This document shows positions 27,378-36,136 of a DNA stretch of 64,000 nucleotides, piece after piece. This stretch comes from Caldilineaceae bacterium (GTDB lineage: Bacteria > Chloroflexota > Anaerolineae > Caldilineales > Caldilineaceae), in the NCBI GenBank assembly GCA_019637645.1, contig JAHBVH010000009.1, positions 72,837 to 136,836 on the forward strand, in the 5' to 3' direction. Position numbers and translations under genes: made by a program. The notes under the pieces are model-generated. The model searched no databases, had not been told where the DNA came from, and was given only the letters and a program-made list of their open reading frames with translations. The first letter of the stretch is position 1, and each line of letters starts with the position of its first letter.

Positions 27378-29144
27378 ATGAGTACAAAATCACAACCCGC
27401 GACAGCGCCGAAGTTTGATGCAGTAACGCTGGAAGTTCTCTGGAATCGTCTCCTTTCGGTTGCCCAAGAGCAGCAGGTCGCCTTAATGCGCACCGCTTTT
27501 AGTACCATTGTGCGCGAATCGCAGGATCTGGCCTGTGGGCTCTTTGATACGCGTGGGCAGATGATTGCGCAATCCTTGACGGGTACGCCCGGCCATATTA
27601 ACCCCATGGCGACGGGGGCGCGGCACTTTTTGCAAGCCTATCCCCAACATACACTCGCGCCGGGTGATGTCTTGGTGACCAACGATCCGTGGTTGACCAC
27701 CGGGCAAGTCAACGATTTTACCGTCCTGACCCCGGTTTTTCAACAGGCGCGTATTGTGGGCTACTTTGCCAACTGTTGTCATGCTGCGGATATTGGGGGG
27801 CGGGTCTTGTCGGCAGAGGCACGTGAGGTCTATGAAGAGGGGCTGCGCGTGCCGATCATGAAGCTCTTTGACCGCGGCGAGCCCAACCATGAACTCTTTA
27901 AGATCATTCGCGCCAATGTCCGTACCCCAGACGAGACGGTGGGGGATCTCTATGCCCAAGCCGCTTGTAACGATGTCGGCGGGCGTAGCCTCTTGGCCCT
28001 GATGGCGGAGTTTGGCTTGGCGAGCATTGATCCCCTCGCCGATGAGATCATTAGCCGCTCTGAACGGGCGATGCGCATGGCGATTCGCCAACTGCCCAAG
28101 GGCCGTTACGAAAATGAGGTCTGGAGCGATGGCTTTGAGGAACCGATCCGGATCAAGGTTGCGGTGACGATTGGCGCGGAAGATATTGAGATTGACTTTG
28201 CGGGCTCCTCGCCCCAAAGCCGCCGGGGGATCAACGTGGTCTTTAACTATACCCACGGCTACGCTTCCTTTGCCATGAAAGCCGCCGTTAGCCCAGAAGT
28301 GCCGCATAATGAAGGGGCTTTTCGCCCGGTTCATGTCCGCGCCCCGCGGGGTTCGATCTTGAACTGTATCGAACCCGCCGCGGTGGCTTCCAGGCATTTG
28401 ATCGGTCACTTTTTGCCGGGGGCGATCTTTGGGGCGTTGGCGGGTGCGCTGCCGGGGCGGCTCATGGCCGGTGGTGCCGATCCGATCTGGCTGAGCATTT
28501 GGCGGGGGCAATGGCCGGACCGGGAAGAGCCCTTTATGATGAGTGTCTTCCAGGTTGGTGGTACGGGGGCCCGGGCTGTCAAAGATGGGCTTACGACTAC
28601 GGGCTTTCCCAGTGGCGTGGCGGGTGTACCCGCCGAGGTGATCGAGAGCCTAGCGCCATTGATTCAGCACCGGCGCGAATTACGGACCGATTCGGGCGGT
28701 GCGGGTGCGCAACGTGGTGGCCTTGGGCAATGGACTGAAATGAGCTATCGGGGGGATCAACCCTGGAGCCTTTCGGCCATGATCGATCGTACCCAATTTG
28801 CTGGGCAGGGCATTGATGGCGGCCAGCCAGGTGCGCTGGGGGAATTTCTGGAAAATGGGGAGAAACCTTTGCCCCCCAAAACCGTGGTTTGGTTTGCGCC
28901 CCAAAGTCATGTGCAACTGAACTTGCCCGGTGGCGGTGGTTATGGCGATCCGTTGACCCGTGAACCCGAGCGGGTATTGGCCGATGTGGTCAATGGCTAT
29001 GTTTCGCTGGTGGCCGCGGCCGCGGACTATGGGGTCGTCATCCATTTTCGCGGCCAGCCCGAGCAACTTGTACGGCTTCCCGAAGATTATGCCATCGATT
29101 GGGCCGCGACGGAAGCGAAACGGGTCGCACTGCGTGCGCGTTGA
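27378..29144 (+). CDS. hyuB: Hydantoinase B/oxoprolinase family protein (HyuB)
   Basis: A 588-residue catalytic subunit of the ATP-dependent hydantoinase/oxoprolinase type. Family landmarks are SQDLACGLFD, GTPGHINPM, DVLVTNDPW and the C-terminal PGGGGYGDP. The start at 27378 is preferred since AAGG lies about 8 bases before it; an upstream in-frame ATG at 27360 is possible. The gap after HyuA is longer than usual for subunits of one enzyme and carries a remnant-like frame on the minus strand. It converges on the antitoxin/toxin remnant locus. Confidence 0.9.
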   Translation: MSTKSQPATAPKFDAVTLEVLWNRLLSVAQEQQVALMRTAFSTIVRESQDLACGLFDTRGQMIAQSLTGTPGHINPMATGARHFLQAYPQHTLAPGDVLVTNDPWLTTGQVNDFTVLTPVFQQARIVGYFANCCHAADIGGRVLSAEAREVYEEGLRVPIMKLFDRGEPNHELFKIIRANVRTPDETVGDLYAQAACNDVGGRSLLALMAEFGLASIDPLADEIISRSERAMRMAIRQLPKGRYENEVWSDGFEEPIRIKVAVTIGAEDIEIDFAGSSPQSRRGINVVFNYTHGYASFAMKAAVSPEVPHNEGAFRPVHVRAPRGSILNCIEPAAVASRHLIGHFLPGAIFGALAGALPGRLMAGGADPIWLSIWRGQWPDREEPFMMSVFQVGGTGARAVKDGLTTTGFPSGVAGVPAEVIESLAPLIQHRRELRTDSGGAGAQRGGLGQWTEMSYRGDQPWSLSAMIDRTQFAGQGIDGGQPGALGEFLENGEKPLPPKTVVWFAPQSHVQLNLPGGGGYGDPLTREPERVLADVVNGYVSLVAAAADYGVVIHFRGQPEQLVRLPEDYAIDWAATEAKRVALRAR

Positions 29145-29202
29145 GCAAACCAAGTTGTATGTTTGTTGCTGCGGCCTATCCAAGGGAATTATTACGCGTA
29201 GT

Positions 29203-29322
29203 TTAATATACTTCTTGCATCTGGGACAACGTGGCATCGATGCGTTCTTGCAACCGTTGGTTACGGCGGACAAAGCGGCGATAGGAACGTGTAAATTTGG
29301 GCGTTAGAACTAATTCTCTCAT
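29203..29322 (-). pseudogene. Truncated RelE/StbE-type toxin (39 codons)
   Basis: A short frame starting at the ATG that overlaps the antitoxin stop codon (ATGA). It encodes MRELVLTPKFTRSYRRF followed by VRRNQRLQERIDATLSQMQE and then stops. From memory this matches the N-terminal helix region of RelE/StbE-type mRNA interferases, which are normally about 85-95 residues long. The catalytic C-terminal half is absent and there is no room for it before the hydantoinase B gene. It should be inactive as a nuclease. Too short to appear among longer frames, but the coupling to the antitoxin supports it. Confidence 0.65.
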
Positions 29323-29552
29323 CCTTCCGCTTCATCTTCAGTAAGCGAGTTATGAAGCGCGGCAAGAATCTCAGGTAACGGGCTTGGTGCTAGCTCACCA
29401 GCATGAAATTCCGCCAGTGAAATTTGGGCGTCACTGGCAATTTCTTGTCTCCGAGCCTCGACCTGCCTTTTATATAGAATTGCTACCAGCATCTCTTGTT
29501 GCTGTAGCGGGAGTTGGAGAACCGTATCAATCGCTTTATCAAGTGTTATCAT
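29319..29552 (-). CDS. Antitoxin-like small protein of a type II toxin-antitoxin pair
   Basis: A 77-residue acidic protein beginning MITLDKAIDTVLQLP, with LAEFHAGEL in the middle and an acidic tail (EDEAEG). It resembles the antitoxin partner of RelE/StbE-type toxins that is common in cyanobacteria and Chloroflexota (a helix with QREMLxxILxKRxxExRRxEIAxDA). The ATG at 29552 is chosen since the family starts there; the open frame extends 18 codons upstream. Its stop overlaps the start of the truncated toxin. A TGC-TATAAT extended -10 box lies about 60 bases upstream on the same strand. Confidence 0.72.
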   Translation of the reverse strand: MITLDKAIDTVLQLPLQQQEMLVAILYKRQVEARRQEIASDAQISLAEFHAGELAPSPLPEILAALHNSLTEDEAEG

Positions 29553-29613
29553 AAGAAGAGGACCTAAGAGAACAAGGAAATCACATACTGCTTCTAGCTT
29601 ATGCATTGTAGTA

Positions 29614-29622
29614 ATTATAGCA
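29614..29622 (-). promoter_or_regulatory. Extended -10 box upstream of the antitoxin
   Basis: On the minus strand the bases read TGCTATAAT, a perfect -10 hexamer with a TGC extension and no clear -35 box. It lies 62 bases before the antitoxin start. Confidence 0.5.
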
Positions 29623-29695
29623 TAGATAACTAAAAGGCTCTAGGTGACCATCCTTTGTTCTTTGGAAAATGGTTAGGCGTTACACGGTATAAACC

Positions 29696-30343
29696 TCAGC
29701 TGCCATAGAGTAAAAACCAAAGGCCCAAGGGCAAAATCACGCTGGCCATGGGATAGAAGAGAACGCGCTCGACGCCGCCAAGCCACGGGTATTCGCGGAT
29801 ATTGAAGATGCCACTAGCGATCAAGATAACAATGCCCAGCCGTGTCATGAGGGGCGAAATCATGCCGGCCTCGCCCAAGCCAGCCAGCACGGCGGCCATG
29901 CCCACGAGAAAACAGCCGAGAAACGCCAAAAAGAGATAATCAAAGCCAGCACCGATATTGTGGGGAAAGGTGGCTGGTGGCTTGATGCCCGTAAAGACTT
30001 GGTTGGCCGCGGTCGTGGTAGCGGTCAAGCGCAAGCCACATTGGATCAACCAAAGGAGGCTGGCCGCCGCTAGCAGGCTAATCCCCAGGAGTGTAAGGGG
30101 TTGATTGGCTTCCCAGATCTGCCCGGCGAGCAGGCCAAAGCTGCTGGTAATCACCAGGATTGCGACGGTGTGGAGCAAATTCATGCGCCAATAACGAACT
30201 CGATTTTTATGAATAGCCCGATAGAAAGTGACGGCATCCGCATGTTGAAAGGGGCTGGCCAGGAAAGCGGCACTGTATAAGCAGCCAATGCCAAGAAAGA
30301 AGAGAACAGCTACTTGGTGGAATGTATTAAGGTGTGAAATCAT
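29696..30343 (-). CDS. Integral membrane protein, unknown function
   Basis: A 215-residue hydrophobic protein with about six predicted membrane helices. The ATG at 30343 is chosen, since the preceding 43 codons of open frame are Ser/Arg-rich and look non-coding. A conserved-looking loop (YRAIHKNRVRYWRMN) separates helices 1 and 2. No family recognised. It is divergent from a PhyH gene, with a CRP-like site between them. Confidence 0.62.
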   Translation of the reverse strand: MISHLNTFHQVAVLFFLGIGCLYSAAFLASPFQHADAVTFYRAIHKNRVRYWRMNLLHTVAILVITSSFGLLAGQIWEANQPLTLLGISLLAAASLLWLIQCGLRLTATTTAANQVFTGIKPPATFPHNIGAGFDYLFLAFLGCFLVGMAAVLAGLGEAGMISPLMTRLGIVILIASGIFNIREYPWLGGVERVLFYPMASVILPLGLWFLLYGS

Positions 30344-30424
30344 AACTCTTTTTCTACTACACGAGCAACGATGAGCGTCTGTTGATCGGTTACTACTTAC
30401 GGTGAGGGTAGACGGACTAGGCGA

Positions 30425-30450
30425 ATATCTAAAGGCAATATCTAAAGATC
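30425..30450 (+). repeat. Direct repeat of AATATCTAAAG in a divergent promoter region
   Basis: The word AATATCTAAAG occurs twice, about 14 bases apart, between the divergent membrane-protein and PhyH genes. It could be a regulator half-site pair; nothing more can be said. Confidence 0.4.
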
Positions 30451-30476
30451 GAAGGATGGGGCTTGTTTCCAAGTAT

Positions 30477-30492
30477 TGTGAATACTATCACA
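30477..30492. promoter_or_regulatory. CRP/FNR-family-like palindrome TGTGA-N6-TCACA
   Basis: The bases TGTGA, ATACTA, TCACA form a perfect match to the consensus half-sites and spacing of cyclic-AMP receptor-type regulators. It sits 145 bases before the PhyH start and 134 bases from the divergent membrane-protein start, a sensible position for regulating one or both. Confidence 0.55.
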
Positions 30493-30621
30493 GATTAGCA
30501 GGGGAATCAAACTGGCTAAGCAAGGTAATCGTAATTACACTTAGCCGCTGTAATCACCTCGTGCATCTGCCATCCATGACGATTTGTAACAACCACTGAC
30601 TCAATGACGGGAGAAATTACC

Positions 30622-31461
30622 ATGTCGCATACTGCTTTCCCTGACATCCAACGGGATCTGAGTTTTCACCGAGTTGTGAATGAAGCGCCTAAAGCGTTGA
30701 CGCCTGCTCAGATCGAGCATTATAACGCCAAGGGCTACATCTTTCCGCTCGATGTGTTAACCCCAGCTGAAGTGGCGCTCCATCGCACTTATTTTGAGGA
30801 TCTGTTAGCCAAAACGTTGGCGAAGGGCTGGAATAATTACTCAATCAATGGCTGGCAGACCTATTGTCCAGGGATCTACGACTTGGTCAATCATCCGCGT
30901 GTGTTGGATTATGTGCAAGATTTGCTGGGCGCAGATCTGATCTGCTGGGCGACGCACTATTTTGCCAAGCTGCCGGGCGATGGCAAGCGGGTCAGTTGGC
31001 ATCAAGATGCTTCCTATTGGCCGCTGACACCGAGCAAAACCGTCACTGTTTGGCTAGCGATTGACGACACCGATGTGGACAACGGCGCGATGACTGTGAT
31101 TCCTGGCTCGCATGTCCACGGCCAGCTTGATTTTGAAGAGAGCGGCAGCGACGAAAACAATGTGCTAAACCAGAGTGTGCGCGCCCCAGAGAGCTATGGG
31201 GATACGCCAGTGGCCTTTGAAATGAAGGCTGGGCAGATGTCGCTCCACTCGGACTTGTTGCTGCATGGCTCGGAGCCTAATCTCTCCAACCGGCGGCGCT
31301 GTGGCTTGACCATGCGCTTTATCTCCCCCGAAGTGCGCGAACTGAAAGGCTGGCGACGCAACGCGATCATTGTCCGTGGCAGTGATCCCAGTGGTCATTG
31401 GCCCCACAATCCCCGTCCTGCCCAAGATGAAATCCCCATACCGCAACAGAAGATCTTGTAA
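30622..31461 (+). CDS. Phytanoyl-CoA dioxygenase (PhyH) family protein
   Basis: A 279-residue Fe(II)/2-oxoglutarate oxygenase-type protein. The iron triad is H127 and D129 (SWHQDASYW) with H215 (LLHGSEPN), and R226 is placed for 2-oxoglutarate. VIPGSH lies at 159-164. The start at 30622 has GGGAGA before it; an ATG six codons upstream lacks this. It opens a plus-strand cluster with an SDR, a dipeptide-family importer and a lactonase. Hydroxylation of an imported compound is a reasonable guess. Of the three PhyH proteins here this one and the 49154 protein share WHQD, the 18446 protein has WHVD. Confidence 0.88.
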   Translation: MSHTAFPDIQRDLSFHRVVNEAPKALTPAQIEHYNAKGYIFPLDVLTPAEVALHRTYFEDLLAKTLAKGWNNYSINGWQTYCPGIYDLVNHPRVLDYVQDLLGADLICWATHYFAKLPGDGKRVSWHQDASYWPLTPSKTVTVWLAIDDTDVDNGAMTVIPGSHVHGQLDFEESGSDENNVLNQSVRAPESYGDTPVAFEMKAGQMSLHSDLLLHGSEPNLSNRRRCGLTMRFISPEVRELKGWRRNAIIVRGSDPSGHWPHNPRPAQDEIPIPQQKIL

Positions 31462-31496
31462 GGCTTGAATTTGCGCTGAGAATGATAAAAGTTTTT

Positions 31497-31565
31497 GGAC
31501 GCGGATGAACGCGGATTGGCGCAGATTTTTGCTCTATCTGCGCCAATCCGCGTTCATCCGCGTCC
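31497..31565. repeat. 30-bp perfect hairpin between PhyH and SDR genes
   Basis: Arms 31497-31526 and 31536-31565 are perfectly complementary with a 9-base loop. The arm repeats the word GCGGAT (GACGCGGATGAACGCGGAT). It lies between two genes on the same strand, so if it stops transcription the downstream genes need their own promoter. Confidence 0.85.
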
Positions 31566-31615
31566 TATTGACCCATCAATAGCTTTAAAATCACAAAGCA
31601 AAAAGGGAAAAGGCC

Positions 31616-32380
31616 ATGAAATTAGCCGAAAAGGTTGTCCTCATTACTGGTGCGGGGAGTGGCGTGGGGGCGGCGACGGCGCGCCTGATGGCCGCCGCGG
31701 GCGCGAAGGTTGCCTGTGTGGGCTTGCCCGCTGCAGGAGTACAGGCGGTTGCGCAGGAACTAGTTGCAGCAGGTCATGTGGCGTTGGCCGTGGCCGCGGA
31801 TGTGGCTGATGGTGGGCAAGTGGCCGCGGCCGTGGCCCAAACGGTGGCTCACTTTGGGCAGCTGGACCTACTGGTCGCCAATGCAGGAATCCAGCTCCAT
31901 ACGGAAGATGTGCAACTGCACGAGTTGCCAGAGGCCGTCTGGGATCGTACCCATGATGTCAACTACCGTGGCGTCTATCTGACTTGCAAACATGGGTTGG
32001 CGCAAATGGTGCAACAAGGGGAAGGCGGCGCTATCGTGATCGTCGCTTCGGTCACCGCGCTGAATGGGCGCTCGGCCAACCCGGCTTATATGAGTGGTAA
32101 ACATGGGTTGATTGGGTTGACCCGCTATATTGCGGTTCACTATGCCAAGCATGGCATTCGCTGTAATGCTGTTTGCCCAGGCGCGCTTACGCGTACGCCC
32201 AATCATGACATTCATCCTGATCCAACCGGGCGCGAAGCGATGATCAGCAGCCGCACACCGTTGGGGCGGTTGGGACGCCCCGAAGAGATTGCCCCGATGA
32301 TTGCCTTCCTGTGTAGCGAGGAGGCGAGCTATGCCACGGGCGCACACTTTGTCATTGACGGCGGACTAAGCGTTGCCTAG
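31616..32380 (+). CDS. Short-chain dehydrogenase/reductase (SDR)
   Basis: A 254-residue NAD(P)-dependent oxidoreductase of the classical SDR type. The cofactor motif TGAGSGVG is at 11-18, NAG at 89-91, and the catalytic set S145, Y158 and K162 (YMSGK) is complete. The C-terminal region (ASYATGAHFVIDGG) is typical. It lies between a PhyH gene and an importer; the lactonase at the end of the cluster suggests that this enzyme may oxidise a sugar to its lactone, but this is inference. A long hairpin lies before it and a strong promoter after it. Confidence 0.92.
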   Translation: MKLAEKVVLITGAGSGVGAATARLMAAAGAKVACVGLPAAGVQAVAQELVAAGHVALAVAADVADGGQVAAAVAQTVAHFGQLDLLVANAGIQLHTEDVQLHELPEAVWDRTHDVNYRGVYLTCKHGLAQMVQQGEGGAIVIVASVTALNGRSANPAYMSGKHGLIGLTRYIAVHYAKHGIRCNAVCPGALTRTPNHDIHPDPTGREAMISSRTPLGRLGRPEEIAPMIAFLCSEEASYATGAHFVIDGGLSVA

Positions 32381-32412
32381 CGGCCCTCCTTGGTGGCTGG
32401 CCTTAAGTAACT

Positions 32413-32442
32413 TTGACAGAGAGCCCACCACCTGTTTATAAT
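32413..32442 (+). promoter_or_regulatory. Consensus promoter upstream of the first dipeptide-family importer
   Basis: TTGACA (32413-32418), an 18-base spacer and TATAAT (32437-32442), both perfect. The start codon of the binding protein lies 160 bases downstream, leaving a leader of about 150 bases. Confidence 0.82.
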
Positions 32443-32602
32443 CAAACAAATGCCTCCCTCAGGCGTCGCTTCCCAAACCATTGTTTGCCCAACCAAGGTC
32501 TTTCTCCTACTACCTGTGTAGATCCAAGGAGCTGGGCAGCGTTTGGTTATCTTTATGCGTCAGCAACCATTGTTCTTCTTCAGATGTAGGAGGAAACCAC
32601 TT

Positions 32603-34156
32603 ATGTCATACCCATTGTCGCGCCGTCGTTTTTTACAGGCCACGGGCGTAGGGCTCAGCTTGCCTTTGTTGTCACAGCTATTGACGGCCTGCCAAGCCGT
32701 TGGGCCAGCTGGCAGTAGCCAAAGCATCACCGAGATTACCTGGTCGCGCGGGGACGATCTGCGCACCCAAGATCCCCAACTCATTGGTGGGCGTATGGAA
32801 GGCGAAATTAATCGCTGTATCTACGACCAGCTCTTTGATGTCGCGCCCGATGGTGCCCAAATTCCTTGGTTGGGCACCGAATGGAGCAGCAATCCCGAAG
32901 GTACTGTTTGGACGGCCAACATGCAGGAGGGGGCTAAGTTCCATGACGGCTCGCCAGTGACCTCGGCTGATGTCAAGTTTACCTATGATCGGCTGCTGGC
33001 GAACCCTGAATTCCAACATTCGACCTCTTTCAATGATCTGTTAGCCAGTGTCGATACGCCGGATGATTACACGGTTGTCTTCAATTGTTCCAAGCCTGCG
33101 CCGCTCTTCAATCTGCTCATGGGGGAGCATATTCTTTCTAAGAAATCCGCTGATGAAGATGGCGAAAATTTCTGGGAAAAGGCCATTGGCAGCGGCCCCT
33201 ACCGCCATCTGGAATATGTCAAGGGCGAATATTGGCTGGGTGAACGCTTTGATGACTATTGGCAGCCTGATCTCGCTAAGGTGCAACGGCTGCGCTATCG
33301 CCCGATTAGCGAAGAGGCGACGCGGGTGGCCGCGTTGCGCTCGGGCGAAGTGGATATTATTGCCAATGTCAGTGGTGAACTAGCCGAAGAATTGGGTAAA
33401 GATCCCAATATTGCCATCTATCGCACTCCTTCGCTCGATCATCTCTACCTGCTGACTCAACAAAATCGCCCCCCTTTCAATAACCCCGATGCTCGCCTGG
33501 CGGTTAACTATGCCATTGATCGAGAAGCCTTGGTCAAGAATATTGTTAAGGCTGGTCAAATCGTCGGCGGTCATATTCCGCTGGGAACGGTTGGCTATGA
33601 TGCGAGTCTCCAAGCCATTCCGTATGATCCCGACGAAGCACGTCGGCTGTTAGACAAGGCCGGGGTTGCACCAGGCACCAAGATCGAAGTCAAGGCCCAT
33701 CCCTTCTGGTTTGCCAAGGGCAAAGAAGTGATGGAGTATGTGGCGGGCGCGCTCCAAGAGATCGGTTTTGAAGTCGATCTCCAATTCCTCGAACCAGGCG
33801 CGTACACCGAAGCACGCAAATCGGGGAGCTATGATCTGGCGTTGCAGCAGGGGGGCAAGGCTAACAATCCCTGTAATCAATACAAAACCTTCTATATCAA
33901 CGACACTTATGGCTCTGGCTTTGGCCCCCAAAATCCTGCCTTCCAGGGGTTGATCGAACAAGCTTGTGTGGAGGTCGATCCTGCCAAAGCCGATGAGCTT
34001 TACAAGCAGATCCAGAAGCAGATCTACGATCAGTCGGTCGAAATTCAGCTCTACCGCCAAGAGAATATCTGGGCTGTGCGCAAGCGGATCACCGGCTTTG
34101 AAGCCTATTCTCCCGACACCACCCGTCCTTGGAATGGGTTGGGCGTGAGCGCATAG
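32603..34156 (+). CDS. Dipeptide/oligopeptide-type ABC transporter substrate-binding lipoprotein (family 5)
   Basis: A 517-residue exported solute-binding protein. The N-terminus has a twin-arginine motif (SRRRFLQ, 6-12) and a lipobox ending at C30 (LLTAC), so it may be exported folded by Tat and anchored by lipid. The family 5 landmarks GAKFHDGSPVTSADVKFTYDR and AVNYAIDREALVK are clear. AGGAGGA lies 8 bases before the ATG at 32603. It begins an operon with two permeases. In Chloroflexota and Thermotogota this family often carries oligosaccharides instead of peptides, and the neighbouring SDR and lactonase favour a sugar. Confidence 0.92.
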   Translation: MSYPLSRRRFLQATGVGLSLPLLSQLLTACQAVGPAGSSQSITEITWSRGDDLRTQDPQLIGGRMEGEINRCIYDQLFDVAPDGAQIPWLGTEWSSNPEGTVWTANMQEGAKFHDGSPVTSADVKFTYDRLLANPEFQHSTSFNDLLASVDTPDDYTVVFNCSKPAPLFNLLMGEHILSKKSADEDGENFWEKAIGSGPYRHLEYVKGEYWLGERFDDYWQPDLAKVQRLRYRPISEEATRVAALRSGEVDIIANVSGELAEELGKDPNIAIYRTPSLDHLYLLTQQNRPPFNNPDARLAVNYAIDREALVKNIVKAGQIVGGHIPLGTVGYDASLQAIPYDPDEARRLLDKAGVAPGTKIEVKAHPFWFAKGKEVMEYVAGALQEIGFEVDLQFLEPGAYTEARKSGSYDLALQQGGKANNPCNQYKTFYINDTYGSGFGPQNPAFQGLIEQACVEVDPAKADELYKQIQKQIYDQSVEIQLYRQENIWAVRKRITGFEAYSPDTTRPWNGLGVSA

Positions 34157-34254
34157 CATCGGCCGTAAGTCAGTAGGACAGTGGGTTAGTGGGTTAGTGG
34201 GGAAAGAGGTGCTCACTGTCTCACTGTTCGGCAATCTATAAGGTATGATCGAAA

Positions 34255-35175
34255 ATGGGTGCTTATATTCGTCGCCGCTTGATCCAGTCGGTGGTTGTGG
34301 TGTGGGGTGTGTCGGTCTTAGTCTTTTTCCTGTTGCGACTAGCACCTGGCGATCCAGTGACTTTGTTATTAGTCGAAAGTGCTTCACCTGCCCAGATTGA
34401 AGAAGCGCGGGCCAAATGGGGGTTGGATAAGCCGATCCCTGTCCAATATGCGGTCTTTCTGGGGCGTGCGCTCCAAGGTGATCTTGGTGACTCTCTCTTT
34501 TTTCAAGAACCGGCCATTGAAGTGCTGATGGAGCGGATGCCAGCCACGTTGCAGCTATCGGCGGCAGCTTTGCTCTTCTCGTTGAGCGTTGCCATTCCCA
34601 TCGGCATGTTATCTGCCTTGAAACGGGATAGTTTTTGGGATTATCTTGGCACTACATTAGCCATGCTTGGGCAAGCCATCCCACCGTATTGGCTGGGGAT
34701 CATGTTGATTTTGGTCTTTTCGGTGTCGCTTGGCTGGTTCCCGACTTCGGGGCGCGGCACGCTGAGTCACCTCGTATTGCCGGCGATTACCCTGGGGTCG
34801 GTCCTGATGGCGTTGATCACACGCTTGGTGCGCTCGGGGATGTTAGATGTGCTCGGTGAAGATTATGTGCGGACGGCGCGGGCCAAGGGCCTGCGCGAAC
34901 GGGCGGTGATTGTCCGCCATGCCCTGCGCAATATTTTGATCCCGCTGGTAACGGTCATCGGTCTCCAACTGGGGGCGCTCTTTGGCGGCGCGGTGATTAC
35001 GGAGAGTATCTTTGCTTGGCCGGGGGTGGGGCGCTTGGCGCTTCAATCGATCAATGCCCGCGATTATCCGATGGTGCAGGCATCGGTCTTGGTGATTTCC
35101 GTGGTCTATGTCTTTCTCAACTTGGCTGTAGACCTACTATATGTCTATCTTGATCCCCGTATTCGTTACCGCTAG
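34255..35175 (+). CDS. ABC transporter permease, DppB/OppB type
   Basis: A 306-residue membrane protein with six hydrophobic helices, N-terminal YIRRRLIQSVVVVWG, the DppB-type segment RLAPGDPV, and the EAA loop (YVRTARAKGLRERAVIVRHALRNILIP) that contacts the ATPase. It follows the binding protein after 98 bases that hold a repetitive element, and precedes the second permease by 14 bases. Confidence 0.92.
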   Translation: MGAYIRRRLIQSVVVVWGVSVLVFFLLRLAPGDPVTLLLVESASPAQIEEARAKWGLDKPIPVQYAVFLGRALQGDLGDSLFFQEPAIEVLMERMPATLQLSAAALLFSLSVAIPIGMLSALKRDSFWDYLGTTLAMLGQAIPPYWLGIMLILVFSVSLGWFPTSGRGTLSHLVLPAITLGSVLMALITRLVRSGMLDVLGEDYVRTARAKGLRERAVIVRHALRNILIPLVTVIGLQLGALFGGAVITESIFAWPGVGRLALQSINARDYPMVQASVLVISVVYVFLNLAVDLLYVYLDPRIRYR

Positions 35176-35189
35176 AAATAAATGGATCT

Positions 35190-36098
35190 ATGAGCACTCA
35201 AATGGCCCTTTCTTCTCCACAAACAGTTGTACTTCTAGAACCCAAACGCGCGCCAACGGTATGGACGCGCTTTTGGCGTAGTCGGCGCGCCGTGGCGGGA
35301 AGCGCGTTTCTCCTGGTTATCTGTCTGGTCGCGCTGGCCGCGCCCGTGCTTGCCCCCTATCCAGCTAGCCAACAAAACCCAGAACGAGTGCAATTGCCGC
35401 CTTTTTCTACCTCCACGGACAAGACCTTTCATTGGTTAGGCACCGACGCGCTCGGGCGTGATCTCCTCTCACGGATGATCTATGGCGGTCGCGTCTCGCT
35501 ACTCGTGGGGATCACTGTGGTCGTTGTGGCGGGTTTGATTGGCGTGCCGTTGGGCTTGCTCAGTGGCTACTTTGGGAAAACGCTAGACACCTTGATCATG
35601 CGTCTGGTCGATATACAATTGGCCATTCCCTTTATTTTATTAGCGATTGCCATTATGGCCGTCTTGGGTACCGGGCTGGGTAATGTTATCCTTGTTCTGG
35701 GGGTAAGCAGTTGGGTTGGCTATGCCCGCATTGTGCGGGGCGCGACGCTAAGTCTGCGCGAACAACCTTTTATCGAAGCTGCCCACTGTATTGGCCTTTC
35801 GAGTGGCCGACTCATCTTGCGCCACTTGTTGCCCAATGTATGGACGCCCGTGATTGTGTTGGCGACCCAAGGGGTTGGCGGTGCCATCTTGGCGGAATCC
35901 TCGCTCACCTTTCTGGGTTTGGGGATCTCGCCCTTGATCCCGACTTGGGGGGCTATGGTGGCCGATGGCCGTAACTATTTGACAACCGCCTGGTGGATTT
36001 CCACCTTTCCTGGGCTCTTGTTGACAGCCACGGTGCTGGCGATCTATTTCTTAGGTGACGGGCTGCGCGATGTACTGGATCCGCGGTTGCGTCTCTAG
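35190..36098 (+). CDS. ABC transporter permease, DppC/OppC type
   Basis: A 302-residue membrane protein with the N-terminal extension typical of DppC, then FHWLGTDALGRDLLSRMIYGGR and the EAA loop (GARIVRGATL region and SLREQPFIEAAHCIGLSSGRLILRHLLPN). Six hydrophobic helices. It pairs with the upstream DppB-type subunit. No ATPase genes follow, and the next gene is a lactonase, so the energising subunits must be encoded elsewhere. Confidence 0.92.
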   Translation: MSTQMALSSPQTVVLLEPKRAPTVWTRFWRSRRAVAGSAFLLVICLVALAAPVLAPYPASQQNPERVQLPPFSTSTDKTFHWLGTDALGRDLLSRMIYGGRVSLLVGITVVVVAGLIGVPLGLLSGYFGKTLDTLIMRLVDIQLAIPFILLAIAIMAVLGTGLGNVILVLGVSSWVGYARIVRGATLSLREQPFIEAAHCIGLSSGRLILRHLLPNVWTPVIVLATQGVGGAILAESSLTFLGLGISPLIPTWGAMVADGRNYLTTAWWISTFPGLLLTATVLAIYFLGDGLRDVLDPRLRL

Positions 36099-36136
36099 GT
36101 AACCAAATTACCGGATAAGTTAAGGAGAAATTGTGA

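Noticed and set aside
27483..28511. A 342-codon minus-strand open frame opposite hydantoinase B
   Set aside because: Shadow of a clear HyuB gene; no ribosome binding site or domain.
34157..34254. Repeats GTGGGTTAGTGGGTTAG between binding-protein and permease genes as a terminator
   Set aside because: Only a 7-bp stem (GACAGTG/CACTGTC) can form with a long loop, so termination is doubtful; noted instead as a dispersed word shared with 59815.
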